A DNA stretch of 64,000 nt from Hepsetus odoe (GCA_017165825.1 CM029381.1:3375759-3439758), one strand, 5' to 3'; positions 12,373 through 33,790 are shown, numbered from the stretch's first letter. The notes: generated by a model not told the origin, from the sequence alone. Made by a program: numbers and translations.

Positions 12373-13159
12373 ACAAGTTTCAGAGGCAGAAGCAGTGTGG
12401 GATCATCTTGAACTTTGAAAGAACTTTGGAATGTGCTTAAGAAAGCCTGAATGAATATTCCAGTAGATTTATAGAAAGATCAGATCAGATATCACACCCA
12501 ATATTGACTTTAGAGCTACAAATTCTACCAGCTCTTTTAAAAAGACTATGTTTACTTGTATGTTTGCACATGTTACAATAACTCACTGCACTTAGTGTTT
12601 CATTTTTCTAAAAACTACAAAGAAATGAGGTGGCTCAGCAGTTTTGCATAGGACTGTATTTGGTTGTTTAACTGAGAAACGTATTAGCGAGCACTAATAC
12701 ATCTATTTTTCTTTTCATCTTTCTGACGTGACCAACATATTAGGTCTAGGCCCATCCCTGGTAACACATCGCGCCTCATATCAGTGCTTTGTTGCACAAT
12801 CTTATCATTACACACTCACACACACGCGACCTATGTTCCTGTAAGCTCCTGGCTGTTTTTCCTATAAAAGCTGTTGGATCAGCAAGACTTTATATCCATA
12901 TTCCGGTGGATTACAGTCTCGTAGTGTCCAAAGGTTTTTTGAGTTCAAAGCCTCCTCACATTTACAGTACAGCAGCCTAGATAAAGCTGAATGGCTTTCC
13001 AGATACATTTAAAAAAATAAGCTTAGTAAAATCTAATGTGTGCATTTTCTCACTGTCCATTCGGTCAAACTAGGCATGGTTGATGGAATGGACTCTACTC
13101 AGTTTCTGACAGTGTGTTATCTATTAAAGTGCATGGAAGGACAATAAAACAGATAGATA

Positions 13160-14402
13160 GATAAATAAATAAAAAAATATGTATTGAACATGTGAATATT
13201 TTTCTCAGTAAATATATTTCTAATGGGGTTATTGACATGAAATTTACACCAGATGTCGGTAACAACCCATGTAATCCACACATACAAAGAAATCAACACA
13301 AATCCATAAATTACATGTAGTAAAGTGGAATGACACAGGGAAAAAGGTGTTTCATGCTTACACATTTTTACCTAATACTTGGTAGAAAAGCCTTTGATGG
13401 TAATGGCAACAATCATCAAGACACCTCCTATATGGAGAAACTAGTCGCATTAATTGCTCAGGTGTGATTTTGGCCTATTCCTCCACACAAACTGCCTTCT
13501 TGAAGGTCTTGAAGGTTCTGGGAGCTTCATCAGTTTTCTTCCATAGATTTTATATTGAATTTAGGTCGGGTGATTGTCTTGCAGCTTTATTTTCTTTCTC
13601 TGACACAAACTGAGTGTGCTTGACTGTGTGTTTGGGATAATCACCCTCGTTTCATTCTCAGCATCCTAGAATATGGTAGCAGATTCTTATAAAAGAACGT
13701 CCCTTTACATTTCTCCTTCATCTTTCCATAAATTATATAAAATCTGCCAGTACCATATGCTGAAAAACAGCTCTACACTACAATGTTTCCACCTCAAAAC
13801 TTCACTGTTAGTATAATGTTTTTGGGGTGATGTGCAGTGCAATTTCTCTTCATATGATATGTACAATGACATCCAAAGAATTTTGGTCTCATATGCCCAG
13901 ATAATATTCTCTCAGTATTTCCTTGACTTGTCCAATGATGTTCTTTCCATGTCTGGATTGTGGACCCAGTGGTGCTCACTGTAACATTCAGAAGCTTAGA
14001 AAAATGTCTGTAAGCAAGACCATCAGTATGTTTTGCAACAATAAGGTTTCATGAGATGCTCCTTGTATGATACCTTAGTAATGACAAGCCTTTTTATAGG
14101 CCATCACTTGGGACTAAACCAGCTAATTTGCCATGATAGGGGTCAGGATTGCTTCCTAAATACTGACAGATTTCAGTTTCTTGGCTTTACGTGCCAATTT
14201 GCAGCTCATTTTCTTTATGTGTTCAATTCCCTTTATCATTCCACTTTACTACACATAACTTTTTGGTTTTGATTTCTTTGTATGTGTGGATTACATGGGT
14301 TGTTACTGACATCTGTGGTAAAATTCAAGTCAGTTGTCCCATTAGAAATATATTTACTGAGAAAAAACATTGATGTGTTCAATGCTTATTTTCCCCACTG
14401 CA
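13160..14402 (-). mobile_element. DNA transposon remnant with long inverted ends
   Basis: The sequence at about 13165-13345 is the inverted counterpart of 14234-14395. Read in the same sense, both carry 'tgtgtggattacatgggttg' and 'agaaatatatttactgagaa'. Inverted ends of about 190 bp are long for Tc1-like elements but known in that superfamily. The interior on the minus strand looks like a decayed Tc1-like transposase region with no intact frame. Both ends are flanked by GATA-type microsatellite. Confidence 0.7.
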
Positions 14403-14705
14403 GATAGATAGATAAATAAATAGATAGATAGAAAGAAAGAAAGAAAGAAAGAAAAACGGAGAGAAATCAGACATACAGAGAAACAGGAAGACAGGTACTT
14501 CAAAAGATAGATAGATAGATATTTTGATGGAAGGATGGTTGGATGGATGGATGGAAAAATGGAGAAAATGAGCAAAACATACAGAAACAGGAAAACAGAC
14601 ATCTAATTCCTTCCATCTAGCTAGCTAGCTTGATAGATAGATAGATGGATAAAAAAGAGATGGATATTTCATTGGATGGATGGATGGATTGATGTATGGA
14701 TGGAT
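14403..14705. repeat. Compound tetranucleotide microsatellite
   Basis: Blocks of GATA, GAAA, GGAT and CTAG units in series, partly interrupted. Confidence 0.9.
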
Positions 14706-14873
14706 TAAATATGTTTTAGGCTAAAAGGTTCCATTCAGCCCCACTGTGAACAATCCTGCACTGCTGAGCAACTTTATTATTTTTATCATGTCTTAAGAAT
14801 TGAACACTTAATAAAAGTTAGGAAAATCTGTGACATCCCCCTTGTAGTGGTGTGTGTGGGCAGCATTTCTCTC

Positions 14874-14875
<2 letters not shown>

Positions 14876-14910
<35 letters not shown>

Positions 14911-14920
14911 TTCTCTCTCA

Positions 14921-14975
<55 letters not shown>
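14876..14975. repeat. (CT)n-(CA)n microsatellite
   Basis: A CT run passes directly into a CA run. A shorter CA run follows near 15056-15081. Confidence 0.95.
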
Positions 14976-14976
<1 letters not shown>

Positions 14977-15229
14977 AGCGTTTATCTCAAGGTTAGCAAA
15001 TACCAACCAAGTCAAAATAAAGTGCCTTACAAAATTCCCACATGCTGTGTGAACACACATACACACACACACACACACACCCCTGTCAGTGCTTCTCATT
15101 CCCTTCTTTCCCAGCCCCACCCTGTAAGATTAAACCTGGCTAGGCCAAAGGTCAGGGGTCAGGTAGGCTGGCCTTGAAAGGGGGTTGTGGGCCACAGCTT
15201 GGTTTCACTTTCTGAGATTTTGTTTGCTG

Positions 15230-15458
15230 TTGTCTGTGTGTGTGTGTGTGTGTGTTCGGATAGGGTTGTGATTGGCTATTGTTTGTGCCACGTTTGTGTA
15301 ATCAGGATATCCCGTACTTCAGTTAGTTCGACCCATTTTTATTGTAATGCTGAGTTTGTTTACATATTTTACCCAGTTGTTTTATGTGTGTGTGTGAGCA
15401 TGGGAGAGAGAGAGACAATGTCCTTTTATTTTAGAATTCAAGATGTAAGATCTGGGTC

Positions 15459-15493
<35 letters not shown>

Positions 15494-15606
15494 ACGTGCT
15501 TGTGTGTGTGTGGTTATTTTGTGTGTGTGTTTCCCAGTGGCCTTTTTAAGATAGGTCTATGCATCACAGGGGTTAAAAAATCAGTCTGAAGACACTTCCA
15601 AACATG

Positions 15607-15669
<63 letters not shown>

Positions 15670-15670
15670 C
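15230..15670. repeat. Cluster of GT and CA microsatellites
   Basis: GT runs near 15233-15256 and 15461-15492 and a long CA run at about 15608-15667, with unique sequence between them. No gene is seen. Confidence 0.9.
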
Positions 15671-16851
15671 ATATTTCCAAGATGCTGTCCAGCGTGTGAC
15701 CTCACTGTAAACACTACTTTCAATCTCAGGGGAATCACTGCCCCATGAAGCGTTTTACACATACACACACACGCATCTGGAATTTTTCCTTTGCCGTTAA
15801 AAATGTCTGGATCTCAGGCTGTATGACTTCAACTCCAGTCCCAGACTGTGGCGCCAGCACTGAAAGGGGTCAGTTGGACTCCACCCACTCTCCACCACTA
15901 CAAGTTCAACTTAATACTTATCAGAGTTTAAGAATCGATGATGCTCTCTGACATCGATTCATGAAGAACAACTCCTAATATAGAAACACTAGATCACTGA
16001 CTACCATTTTGTTTAAGATAACGCTTTAGCAAGAGCAGAAACGTGCCAAAAATCATGCTTGATGAAGCACAATAAGCACATCCAGATTTGGGCTGTTCTT
16101 TGAGTGAGTGTTTGGATGAGTACATCCAACAACAAAGCAAGCATTCTACAATTTGAGGCCCAAAAAACATGTCCATGACCTTCATTCAAGAAATATGGTA
16201 TGCAAATGCACAAGCCTTAAAGTTCTGCACTCTTGAGGTTAAACTAGTGTGTCATGCTCTTGTAGCAATGATATTTAAATAGTTTGAGCAAGGATACCTA
16301 TAGGACCTCCCATGTCAATGACCAACACAATGACTACAGCTGATCAGATGCTACACAGTCCAAGAGAAAATAACTGGCCATGCTCTGTGTAGATGGGAAG
16401 GCTCAGTGTGATGCCAATCAGCACAGGTGTGTGGTCGCTGATGTAAAAGAACTAGCAGTTAGTCTTCTCCTCCAAGCGTATTGAATCTCTGCGTTAAAGG
16501 ATTTTGGTCTTCATATGGCTTGAAGCTAGTCGTGCTGGTCCTTGCTCAACATGGGACCTCAACATGACTAAATTTGACAAAATGTGAGCAAATTAGGTAA
16601 AAATGTGTATTATATCTAGTATTTCTATGGTGTACCCACTGGGTGTGTCTCTGCAGTGTACGCATACCACAGTTTGGTGACCACCGAAATAGTCTATATA
16701 GTCCTGACCCCATAGCAAGCACACACACATTAACACACACCTGGTCTTTGAGACAGGAAGTGATAACCCACTGAACCCACTGAACACTGTATGGTCCAAA
16801 TAACCCCCAGAGAGGATTCCAAAACAACAGCGGGAGAAATGCCCGGCTGAG

Positions 16852-16903
<52 letters not shown>

Positions 16904-17240
16904 ACAAACAAAATAGCAGAGATCAGATTTCCACCCACCCTGCATAACGGCCCTGTAATCTAAACTGTGAGTGTATGCACCAGGTCTGTGTGTGTGAGTC
17001 CATCCTAATGCACATGCATGTGTTTGCTCCTTTAATTACATCCTGGTGTCTGTCTTGGTTTGCTGTATTCCCTGATACACACCGGCCTGCTGATAACCCC
17101 TAATGATAGCATCCAGACACCAGAACATTTCAGCTCTTCACAGCTAATGGACACACACACACACACACACCAATTTAGTCATCCTCTCGTTCCCTAATCA
17201 TTGTTCACTGCACCCGAACACCACATTAAACAAAAGTCTC
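15671..17240. other. Non-genic stretch with CA runs
   Basis: No gene is recognised. CA runs occur at about 16855-16899 and 17151-17171. A 9-bp inverted repeat around 15932-15960 (arms gaatcgatg / catcgattc) is the only structural feature noted. Confidence 0.5.
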
Positions 17241-17249
17241 ATTTGCCCA

Positions 17250-17925
17250 ATATGTAGAACAGTATTACAGGCAACAGAACTGTACACTATGTAGCAGGCT
17301 AAGACAGGGAACAGAAGTGGTTCCCTAATAGTCGTTCCCTACATTGCAGCACTAAAACACTTCTACAGGTCAGAGAATTGTTCTCCAAACCCTGTTCTCT
17401 ACATTCTAGCAGAAAAATATAATGGAAAAGAGAAAAGCCCTAATGCAGGGAACAGAAATGGTCCCTTTATTGATGTTTCCTACATTACTGCATGAGAAAA
17501 TGGTCACAGGGAACAGAATTGACCCTCTAATCATTATTCTCTACATTGCAGCACTAGAACACTATTACGGAGAACAAAACTAGCCCGCAATCCCCTTTCT
17601 CTGCAATAAAATCTAGAACACAATCACAGGAAGCAGAAATGGTTCCTTAATCATTATTCCCTACAATGGAGCACAAGATCAGGATCATAGGGACTAGAAA
17701 ATGCCCCTTAACAATGTTCCCTACATTGGAGCACTAAGGCACATAGGGAATAGAAATGGTCCCCTAATAAATATTCCCTAAAGTGGAGCACTATAATATG
17801 ATCATAGGGAACAGAAAAGGTCCCTGGTCACTATTCCCTACTTTGTAGCACTAGAACTCAACCATAGGCAACAGAGATGGTCCCCTAATCACTATTTTCT
17901 ACACAAGAGCTCTACCTAGAACATT
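17250..17925. repeat. Minisatellite with ~60-bp unit
   Basis: Around eleven diverged units. Versions of 'agggaacagaaatggtccc' begin near 17305, 17447, 17507, 17566, 17626, 17688, 17742, 17805 and 17864. Each unit also contains a phrase like 'attccctacattg' and 'gcactagaacac'. The unit holds TAGGGAA and TTCCCTA, so a single unit can fold on itself. Confidence 0.8.
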
Positions 17926-18288
17926 ATTACCCTAACTGTAATAATATAGTGTACTACATATTGAACCAAGATATCAGTTATAGCCACAAGCTCTGTATTC
18001 AGCTTCCTTTTACTATTTGAACAAATAAACAAACATGCCACTCCAGCTGCTCCATAGAAATCACACTGATGACCCTGTTTTGGACATTTAGTCATTCGGG
18101 TGGTGGAGGCGAAGTGGGCAGATGCCAGGCCTGTGGGTAAAAGAGATTAAAGAGCTTTCAAGGCAACCTAAGACAGTTAATCAGAGCAAGGTGTGTGTGT
18201 GTGCGCGCGCTTACATAGCAGAGATAAACATGGTTATCAGTTGCAGACTGACCTGTGGTCGTTGTAGGATGGAGGTAAATTAAAGCCT

Positions 18289-18291
<3 letters not shown>

Positions 18292-18346
<55 letters not shown>

Positions 18347-18357
18347 CCTCCCTCTCA
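18292..18357. repeat. (CT)n microsatellite
   Basis: Long CT run ending in CCCT units. Confidence 0.95.
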
Positions 18358-18589
18358 GAAAGGGTAGATGAAAAACACCAACACACACTCACTACAGATA
18401 ACGCCATAAGACTTCTTTTCTGATACTTACATGAGGTAGTTACATCTGGCAGTACAAAGGTGGAAAAAAAAGGGGGGCACAAAAAAAAACCAAAAACTGA
18501 TCAAACATCCTGACTTCTAAAATCCCAATAAAAAAAGCTTTTTTATTCAATTTACTGTTTTTCCAGAGGTAATCCAGTAACATCAATTC

Positions 18590-18880
18590 GAGTTGGTTGG
18601 GAAGAGAAGGAATGGATTAGGAACAAGTATATTCGAGGGGCATGTCAGGTTGGACCTTGTTGAGACAAAGTTAGAAAAGCAAAAGGTTTGAAAATATACA
18701 GAGAAGAGACAAGGAGTATATTGAGAGAAGTATGTTGAAGATGGAGCTGCCTGGCAAGAGGAGACGTGGGAGAACAAAGAGGTGGTTTATGGATGTGGTG
18801 AGAGAGGACATGCAGGCTGTCTGTGTGAAAGAGGAAGATGCAGAGGACAGGAAGAAAGGATGATCTGCCGAAAGTAGAAG
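18590..18880 (+). mobile_element. LINE 3' end fragment
   Basis: Plus-strand sequence resembles the C-terminal end of a fish LINE polyprotein: 'agatggagctgcctggcaag' and 'tttatggatgtggtgagaga' would encode phrases like KMELPGKRRRG and RWFMDVVRED. The same 3' end recurs at 63.6 kb and, inverted, at 43.7 and 50.4 kb. The clade (possibly RTE-like) is uncertain. Confidence 0.6.
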
Positions 18881-19033
18881 ATCAATTAAACGGACTTGAG
18901 TAGACTTGACATCTTCAGGCCAAGTCATATTCCACATCTACAGTTTGCGTAAAACAAATACATTAACCTTCGTAGCCAACCTTTCTGATGTCACGTGACT
19001 TGGTGTCCTAGCTACTGGGTAGAACTGGACGTT

Positions 19034-19258
19034 GGGGCAGTGGTGGCCTAGTGGTTAGGGAGTTGGCCCTGGATTGGAAGATTGTGGGTTTGATTCCCTC
19101 ACCAGTAGGTTGCCCTGAGGTACCCTTGAAGAAGGTACTGTCCCCATCACTGCCCCCTGCTGCATGTGTATGGGTGAAATGCAGAGGTTGAGTTTTGTTG
19201 TGTTGTGCTATGCTGCGTTTCACAATGACGAGGGTGGTCACTTTCACTTTCACTTTCA
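19034..19258 (+). repeat. tRNA-derived SINE copy 4
   Basis: Begins 'ggggcagtggtggcctagtg' and ends in a short run of 'tttcac' repeats. Same family as the copy near 2.4 kb. Confidence 0.8.
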
Positions 19259-19413
19259 TATGCCTCTGGAGTGAGGATAGCTTAGTCCTACTGTGTTATT
19301 AATTAATTCCTGATCTCCATGAGAAAGATCAGATATTGGCATGGGCCTAGAATATCTGTATCACTGATTTTATAGAGATTTACTATTAACTATATAAATT
19401 GGTCCTTAATTGA

Positions 19414-19643
19414 TTGGGCAGTGATGGCCTAGTGGTTAGGGATTAGGCCCCAGGATCAGTAGGTCATGGGTTTGAATTCTGGATCAGTAGGTTGCCCTGA
19501 AGCACACTTGAGCAAGGTACTGTCCTCATCACTACCCCCCAGGTGCTGGATATGTCTGCCCACTGCTGCACGGTGTGTGGGCTAAATACAGGAATACATT
19601 TCATTGTTTCACACTGGCAAAAAGTCACTTTCCCTTTCACTTA
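19414..19643 (+). repeat. tRNA-derived SINE copy 5
   Basis: Diverged copy beginning 'gggcagtgatggcctagtgg'. It lies 155 bp after the previous copy in the same direction. Confidence 0.7.
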
Positions 19644-19862
19644 GCAAGGTTGGATCACCCAAGGTGATGCAGGCCTGTGCCATCCATCATTTTTGAGTTT
19701 TGTTTTTACTCACTGTGTCTTGTGAAGTCAGCTGATGCATCGTTCCTCTTTCGGTTTTCACTGATTCTGAAAAATCTATGACAAAGTATCATCCTGTTAA
19801 TGAGTGTCTGGTGTTTAAACTGTGAACTCTCTTTCACATTCTCTCTCTCTGTGTTTCGGCAG

Positions 19863-20084
19863 GAGCGGCAGGCGCCATGGTGCCACTCCTTCAGTAGGAT
19901 GTAGAAAGCAGAAAGGGGACGAGGAGAGACAGAGAGCAAGAGAGAGGGAAAAAAAAGATCGGAAAGAGAGAGGGGACCACAGACAGGAGGGAGAGAGAAA
20001 CAGAGCGAGACTGAAAGGGAAGCTGCGACTTGGAGTGGCTGGTTCACTCTTCTCTCCAGAAGCAGAATTGGTTTCACTGAACAA
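19863..20084 (+). other. lhfpl2: Candidate 5' non-coding exon of lhfpl2
   Basis: A pyrimidine-rich stretch ending 'gtgtttcggcag' precedes position 19863 and a good donor (gtaagg) follows 20084. The stretch is purine-rich and GC-richer than its surroundings. A 248-bp intron would then lead to the acceptor 'ccatctcag' just before the start codon. Inferred from splice-like sites only; there is no transcript support. Confidence 0.35.
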
Positions 20085-20333
20085 GTAAGGTTGTCACACT
20101 TGAGGAAAGAAAAAAATAAATACCTATTTATATTTAGTTTATTGTCACTACAGTTTGGATGAAAATATTTTGGCATCGCCAATATATTTAGATTTTACTG
20201 ATCTTTTAAACGTATATGTAATGATGGCATTATAGGGATCTTCAAAAGATTGCAGATTGTTTAGGACTACTGTGACAACCACATTTGCTTGTCTTTCCTC
20301 TTCTATGACTTTCTCCAATCCCTCCATCTCAGC

Positions 20334-28935
<8,602 letters not shown>

Positions 28936-29640
28936 GGCCAAATGACACAGGATGGAAAGTGAAAGAGAGGGAGCAGCATTGTTGCGTTCTGCTTCACCAG
29001 CGTGGCCTTACTGTGAGCCATGAATGAGTTAAAATGAAGTTTCCCCAGGACCATCTCCTAGGGCCCAATCTAATGTGCTCTTTTTTACCACTAAAACTGA
29101 TCTTGTGTTCCAATGTGGGAGAAATCCATGGTGCCAAAGCTTTGTTTCTCTCTAGCCATGTGTATTTTTGTTTTCTTTAGTTTCATTTTTTAGTCGCTGT
29201 TAGGTGTTTTCCTCTACCAGCTGTTCTTTCCACACCACAACGAATTGTAAATATGTGTGTATATATTGTACATAATGATGATGATGCTGATGATGATGAT
29301 TGTGTTAAGATGAAGAAGAGTAACATCTCTTGCGCTGGTTTGAGAACCTTCGCGCTTTAGCATTTAAAAGGTGCTGAAACCATAGAACCACTATCTCAGA
29401 GAAGAAAACAGCTCTCTTTCTGCCCTTCTGATTGGTCAGAAAACTGTGTCAATGACTGAGCCAATGACTCGAAACGAGTGGCGCACGTCTCGGCAACAGC
29501 CTTTCCTGTGGCTGGAAATTCTCTGCAGATTTAAACCAGCAACCAAGACTTTTCCACTTTCTGCTGGTCCTGGGTCAGTTCTCCCTTTCAAACACAAGTA
29601 TGCTGGTGCTGGACTAGTTTCACCAGGGGATGTTCTGTAA
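28936..29640 (+). other. lhfpl2: Probable lhfpl2 3' untranslated region
   Basis: Sequence following the stop codon without repeats for about 700 bp, including a short GATGAT run near 29276-29300. No canonical AATAAA is seen before the repeat array at 29.65 kb, so the transcript end cannot be placed. Confidence 0.35.
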
Positions 29641-29648
29641 TGTCTTTA

Positions 29649-29951
29649 AGCAGATTCATACTGAATGTCAATGTTCAAAAGCAGCAGAGTGTAAAAACTA
29701 CACATTGCAGATTCATACTGGATTAAAAACTCTTTAGAATCACACTGTGAAAACACTTCATAATATATTAAAACATCTTTACAACTATTACTCAGACTTG
29801 AAAAACTACACCCGCTGCAGATTCAAGCTGCTTTAAAATTACTCTACCAGTATTTTGTCCCCAGAGGTTCTCCAGAAACTCCAGAATCCAGTTTAAATCT
29901 TGCCATAATATAACGGATGACTTTTAAATCCAGTATGAATCTGCAATGTCT
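29649..29951 (-). repeat. Dimeric higher-order tandem repeat, array B
   Basis: Inverted versions of the array A motif ('tgcagattcatactggatta') start near 29649, 29706, about 29755 (weak) and 29815, again with alternating spacing. One forward copy ('ccagtatgaatctgca') follows near 29939. Same family as 4135-4490. Confidence 0.65.
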
Positions 29952-30077
29952 TATTTCTCTAATCCAGCTGTAATCTAATCCAGCTAAACTAACCTAGCTC
30001 TGGTAGAGCCTTCTACAGCCAAGAGAACTGCAAGAGTTTTAACAAACATAGACACTATCTTACATTTCAAAAAGTGG

Positions 30078-30668
30078 ATGCTGCTGTGGTGCTTTCCAGG
30101 AGACACCAAAGCTTCTGGCCAAGAGGATGAGGAAGAGGAACTAGCAGGGCATGTTGACCCACTGAGCTTACTGACGACAGTGACAGCCCTGGAATCTGGT
30201 GCTTTTTCTGTCTTTCACATCCACGGATCTAGTCCAGCTCCAGAGTCTTCTGTCTGAAGGACTCTATTTGTGAGTGTGTGGGACTGTGTATGTTTGAGTG
30301 TGTGTGAAAGAAAGTGTGATTGTGTGCCATAGTTCAATACTACAATAATTATCAGCCATATCACAACCAATCTCTTCTAAATAAAGAAAAAAAAACATCA
30401 GAGAAAAAAGTTGATTGTCCACTGCCTGGTTTTTTCTTAAGGAAGCCTCTCATATCTTACATTTTATTGTTGCATATAGCTATGTTCTTATTTATAATAC
30501 CTATAGGATGCATTACATATAAGAACCTATACATATGGGACATTATTTCATATGCTTCGGTATCAGACACCAATGAATCAGCAGAAGATCAGTTTTGATG
30601 GTCACGTTACTTCTGGTACAAACAATCAGGTGATGGAAGCAGTGTGGCGCTCTGGCCAACGTTCCGCT
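30078..30668 (+). repeat. Exon-like cassette, copy 2
   Basis: Second copy of the 27056-27644 unit, downstream of lhfpl2. It differs by a few substitutions, two of which change the putative coding frame (Arg to Thr, Leu to Phe), and by the A-run length. The ends of homology are sharp on both sides. No clear inverted ends or target duplication were found. Confidence 0.7.
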
Positions 30669-30770
30669 GCAAGACCTTTGATACTTGAATGACTCATACC
30701 ACCTACCTAAACATTGTTGAAGACAAAGTGTAGCCCTTCATGGCAACGGAATTCCCTAACAAAACAAAGT

Positions 30771-30874
30771 GTGTGTGTGTGTGTGTGTTTTCCCACTTTA
30801 CTCTCCTTCCTATAGCAGATCTCTCTGGCCACAATCTGATCCCTACTCAGGATGACTTCACTCCCTCTAATCTT

Positions 30875-30905
<31 letters not shown>

Positions 30906-30906
30906 C

Positions 30907-30958
<52 letters not shown>

Positions 30959-30968
30959 TGAGAGAGAG
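30771..30968. repeat. (GT)n and (GA)n microsatellites
   Basis: GT runs near 30771-30788 and 30880-30904, then a GA run to about 30968. Confidence 0.95.
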
Positions 30969-31194
30969 TCCAAGCATGACTCACATCCTTTGTCAATCAC
31001 CGTGAACAGAGACACAATGACAGAAATGGTTTAAAGGAGAAAAACAGATACAGAGAGAGAGGGAGTGCAAAAGTCCACTCATAGAACCAGAGGAAAAGGC
31101 CTAATTATTTCTGGGAACTTAAAAAGTACATGTCTTTAATTCATGTTTGTATTTAAATTCAAAAATTGGCAGAAAATGAAATCATCTCACAGTT

Positions 31195-31440
31195 AGAAGG
31201 TGAGTCCCAGGCGGAATGGTCTCCTTGTGTCTGCCTGGGTTTCTGCCCACCATTCAAAGGCAACGCATCAGGTGGAGATGCTAAATTGTCCCCTAGGTGT
31301 GTGTATATCTGCTCTGAGATGGACTGGCAACCTGGTAACCTGTAAAGAGTGTGTCCCTACCTTTCATCCTGGAAGAGCTGGGACAGACTTCAGGATATGC
31401 CACACTCATCAGGACAAGCAGTTATGAAAAAGAGTGAATG
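31195..31440 (+). repeat. Dispersed fish repeat, copy 2
   Basis: Contains 'gatggactggcaacctggta' and 'agctgggacagacttcagga' and ends in 'aggacaagcagtt' plus 'gagtgaatgaa', as in the 33.4-kb copy. Confidence 0.6.
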
Positions 31441-33330
31441 AACAAGAGTGAAGTAATCATGGTGTCATCCATTTTCATTTTAGTTTACAGTGAGTTACCA
31501 GCTTTGCACCTCTAGTGCTGGTTTACCCAAATGCAGAGAGTCACACTGGCTGAGGACCCTACAGCAAGACCCGAAATACTGAATAATAAACTGGAGGAAC
31601 TAAATGAGTCAAAAACAGGTGGGAAATAAAGCTGAGCCCCAGAATGGCCCAACATTTTTTAAAAAGCTGCCCAAAAAATCACCAAAACACTATAACAGTG
31701 TGGGAATTGAAAGCTGTTATGAGAGACAAACTGCTGTAGAAAAGGCCAAGACACTCAAATACATCTCAAAAAGGACTTTAATCACACGTGTGTGTGCATG
31801 CTTTTGCAAGTACATATTATGTTCTTCTCTTGCTCTAACAGGTAAAACTCAATAACTATATAGTTCTGGAGGGATAAATTCTGACTCCAACACGCAGAGA
31901 GAGAGAAAGGAGACACAAGAGTAAACTCATATTGATGATACCTTGTTCAAAGGTACCTCAGGGCAACTTTCTGGTCTGGGATTCAAACCCATGACCTTCT
32001 ATTCCTGGGGCCTAGTCCCTAATCAGTAGGCCAGTGCTGCCTTAAATGAGCTCTAATCCAGGTTTGAATACAGTAGGCAGTGAAGTGGAGCTTTTAGACA
32101 CTTTCCATTGACCACAGTGGACAGACAATCTCTCACATCTTGCAACACTATACGTTAAACAGTGCCTCTAAAGAAAAAATGAGCAATCCCATCCACAGCT
32201 AGGCTACACAAGGACAACCTAACGACACTGCAAGGACAAAGCAAGTACTAGAATACAACACAAACAGCATCAAATAGTATTTTTGCATCAACAAAGTGAT
32301 TCCATAGGAAAAAAAAATAAAGAAATGAGTGGTAGCTCAAGACTTTTGCATAGTATTGTATTATATATTTATAAAGACTTATCCCAGCAGGCATCCATTG
32401 TCATCAATTAAACTTTCTGAGGTGCAACTGGTGGAAAGTAGCAAACTATGCTTGTTGGAATAAAACCTGATAAATATTAGTGCAGGTTTAGATCAGCAGT
32501 CATGACACATGTTTTTTACCAGAATGGTTCCTTCCTCTTATTTTTCCCCTGGGGTCTTGGTTTCTCTTAGTGGTTCTTTGTCAGGAAGATGTAAACTTCA
32601 GACACCAAACATGTTTTGGCTCATTAACTATATTGGGGGTAAAGTGTAAAAGATGTACTGTATTTAGAATCTTGTGTAGCATTGTATTTGGACAAGGCAA
32701 AACTGTTTGTGTGTGTGTGTGTGTGTGTGGTATGTGTGAGGTGTGTATTTGTATTAGTCATGCATACACATACACAACCTCCTCACTACAGGCCTTCAGT
32801 TTGATGACTTCAGGAACAGGTAAATAAATGTATCTGGACTTGATTACAGGAGGCCATTGTGGTGACCACACACAGACGGTAAACACTATATGTGTGGTAA
32901 GCTGGTCTGTTTGTATCGAGGTCTGCCAGTGTGTAGCAAGAAAACAATGAAATGGGTCTTACAGGAGGCACAAGAGGAGACAGTTAAAGGCAGGAGAGAA
33001 CTGAGGATTCAGTGAGTGAACATGGACACATTACTGTCGAAAGGGAGCATGCTTTAGATGAACCAAAGGAGTGGTTCTTAAACTGCTCCTCAAGAAATGG
33101 TACAGAATTTGCTCCAACCCAACCTGTTACACATAAGAACCGAGCCAGAATGTGGAATGTGGTCCACGAGAACTGCTTTAGTAGCCATCAGCCTAGACCA
33201 GGGGTCACCAGCTTCGATGTTGAAGATTGACTTTCATGTGGAGTCTAGTTCCAACCACAGTTGTTTAACCTCTTCTGTCCTTTTGTTGGCTGGATTTGAT
33301 GTATTAATACTAGGATACTAGGATAGCAGG
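31441..33330. other. Non-genic stretch
   Basis: No gene is recognised. It holds a partial SINE (31937-32042), a GT run (about 32706-32730) and a short motif near 32340 shared with 12640. Confidence 0.5.
31937..32042 (-). repeat. tRNA-derived SINE copy 8, partial
   Basis: Head half only, on the minus strand: 'aggtacctcagggcaac' and 'gggattcaaaccc' are complements of the body and B box of the family. Confidence 0.6.
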
Positions 33331-33334
33331 AAAG

Positions 33335-33575
33335 ATATTAGTGAGTCACCACACAGTGAGGTCTTGGGTTCAGTTCCCAGATGGGGCTTTTGCATGTTCT
33401 CCCAGTCTGTGTGGGTTTCCTCCCACTGTCCAAAGACACGCACGTCTATTGGCCCTGCAATAGACTGCTGACCTATCCAGGATGTATCCCTTTCTCCCTG
33501 TGAGAGCTGGGATAGACTCCAGCACCATCCACGACCCTTATCAGGACAAGCAACAAAGAAAATGAGAGAGCGAGT
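33335..33575 (+). repeat. Dispersed fish repeat, copy 3
   Basis: Best preserved of the three: 'gcatgttctcccagtctgtg', 'tttcctcccactgtccaaag', 'gctgggatagactccagc' and 'tcaggacaagcaa' appear in order. 'gggttcagttccc' near its start could be a tRNA-like B box. Confidence 0.65.
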
Positions 33576-33790
33576 GAGTTATTTAACATGGGGCAAGAAA
33601 TGTTGGAAATGTTATTGGAGTGATAATCTATGTATAGTACTCTCAATCACCTCAACATCTGAGACAGAATTAAAGGTGAGTTTCACTGCAAAATGCAGTC
33701 ATTCTAGCACCTTAATTATTTTTTTGATTCACATATTCTTTATACGTCTTTATTGATTGGGCTTTATTGCAATTTTGCATTTTGATGAAG

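Noticed and set aside
14818..15177. Frames of alternating Thr-His or Cys-Val in CA/GT runs (here and at many other microsatellites)
   Set aside because: Dinucleotide repeats stay open in several frames by composition alone.
17250..17925. CRISPR-like array of spaced repeats
   Set aside because: Unit length, divergence and eukaryotic context fit a minisatellite; there are no distinct spacers or identical short repeats.
19706..20182. 158-codon minus-strand frame opposite the lhfpl2 5' region
   Set aside because: Low-complexity Ser/Leu/Pro-rich shadow of a purine-rich plus strand; no splice or family support.
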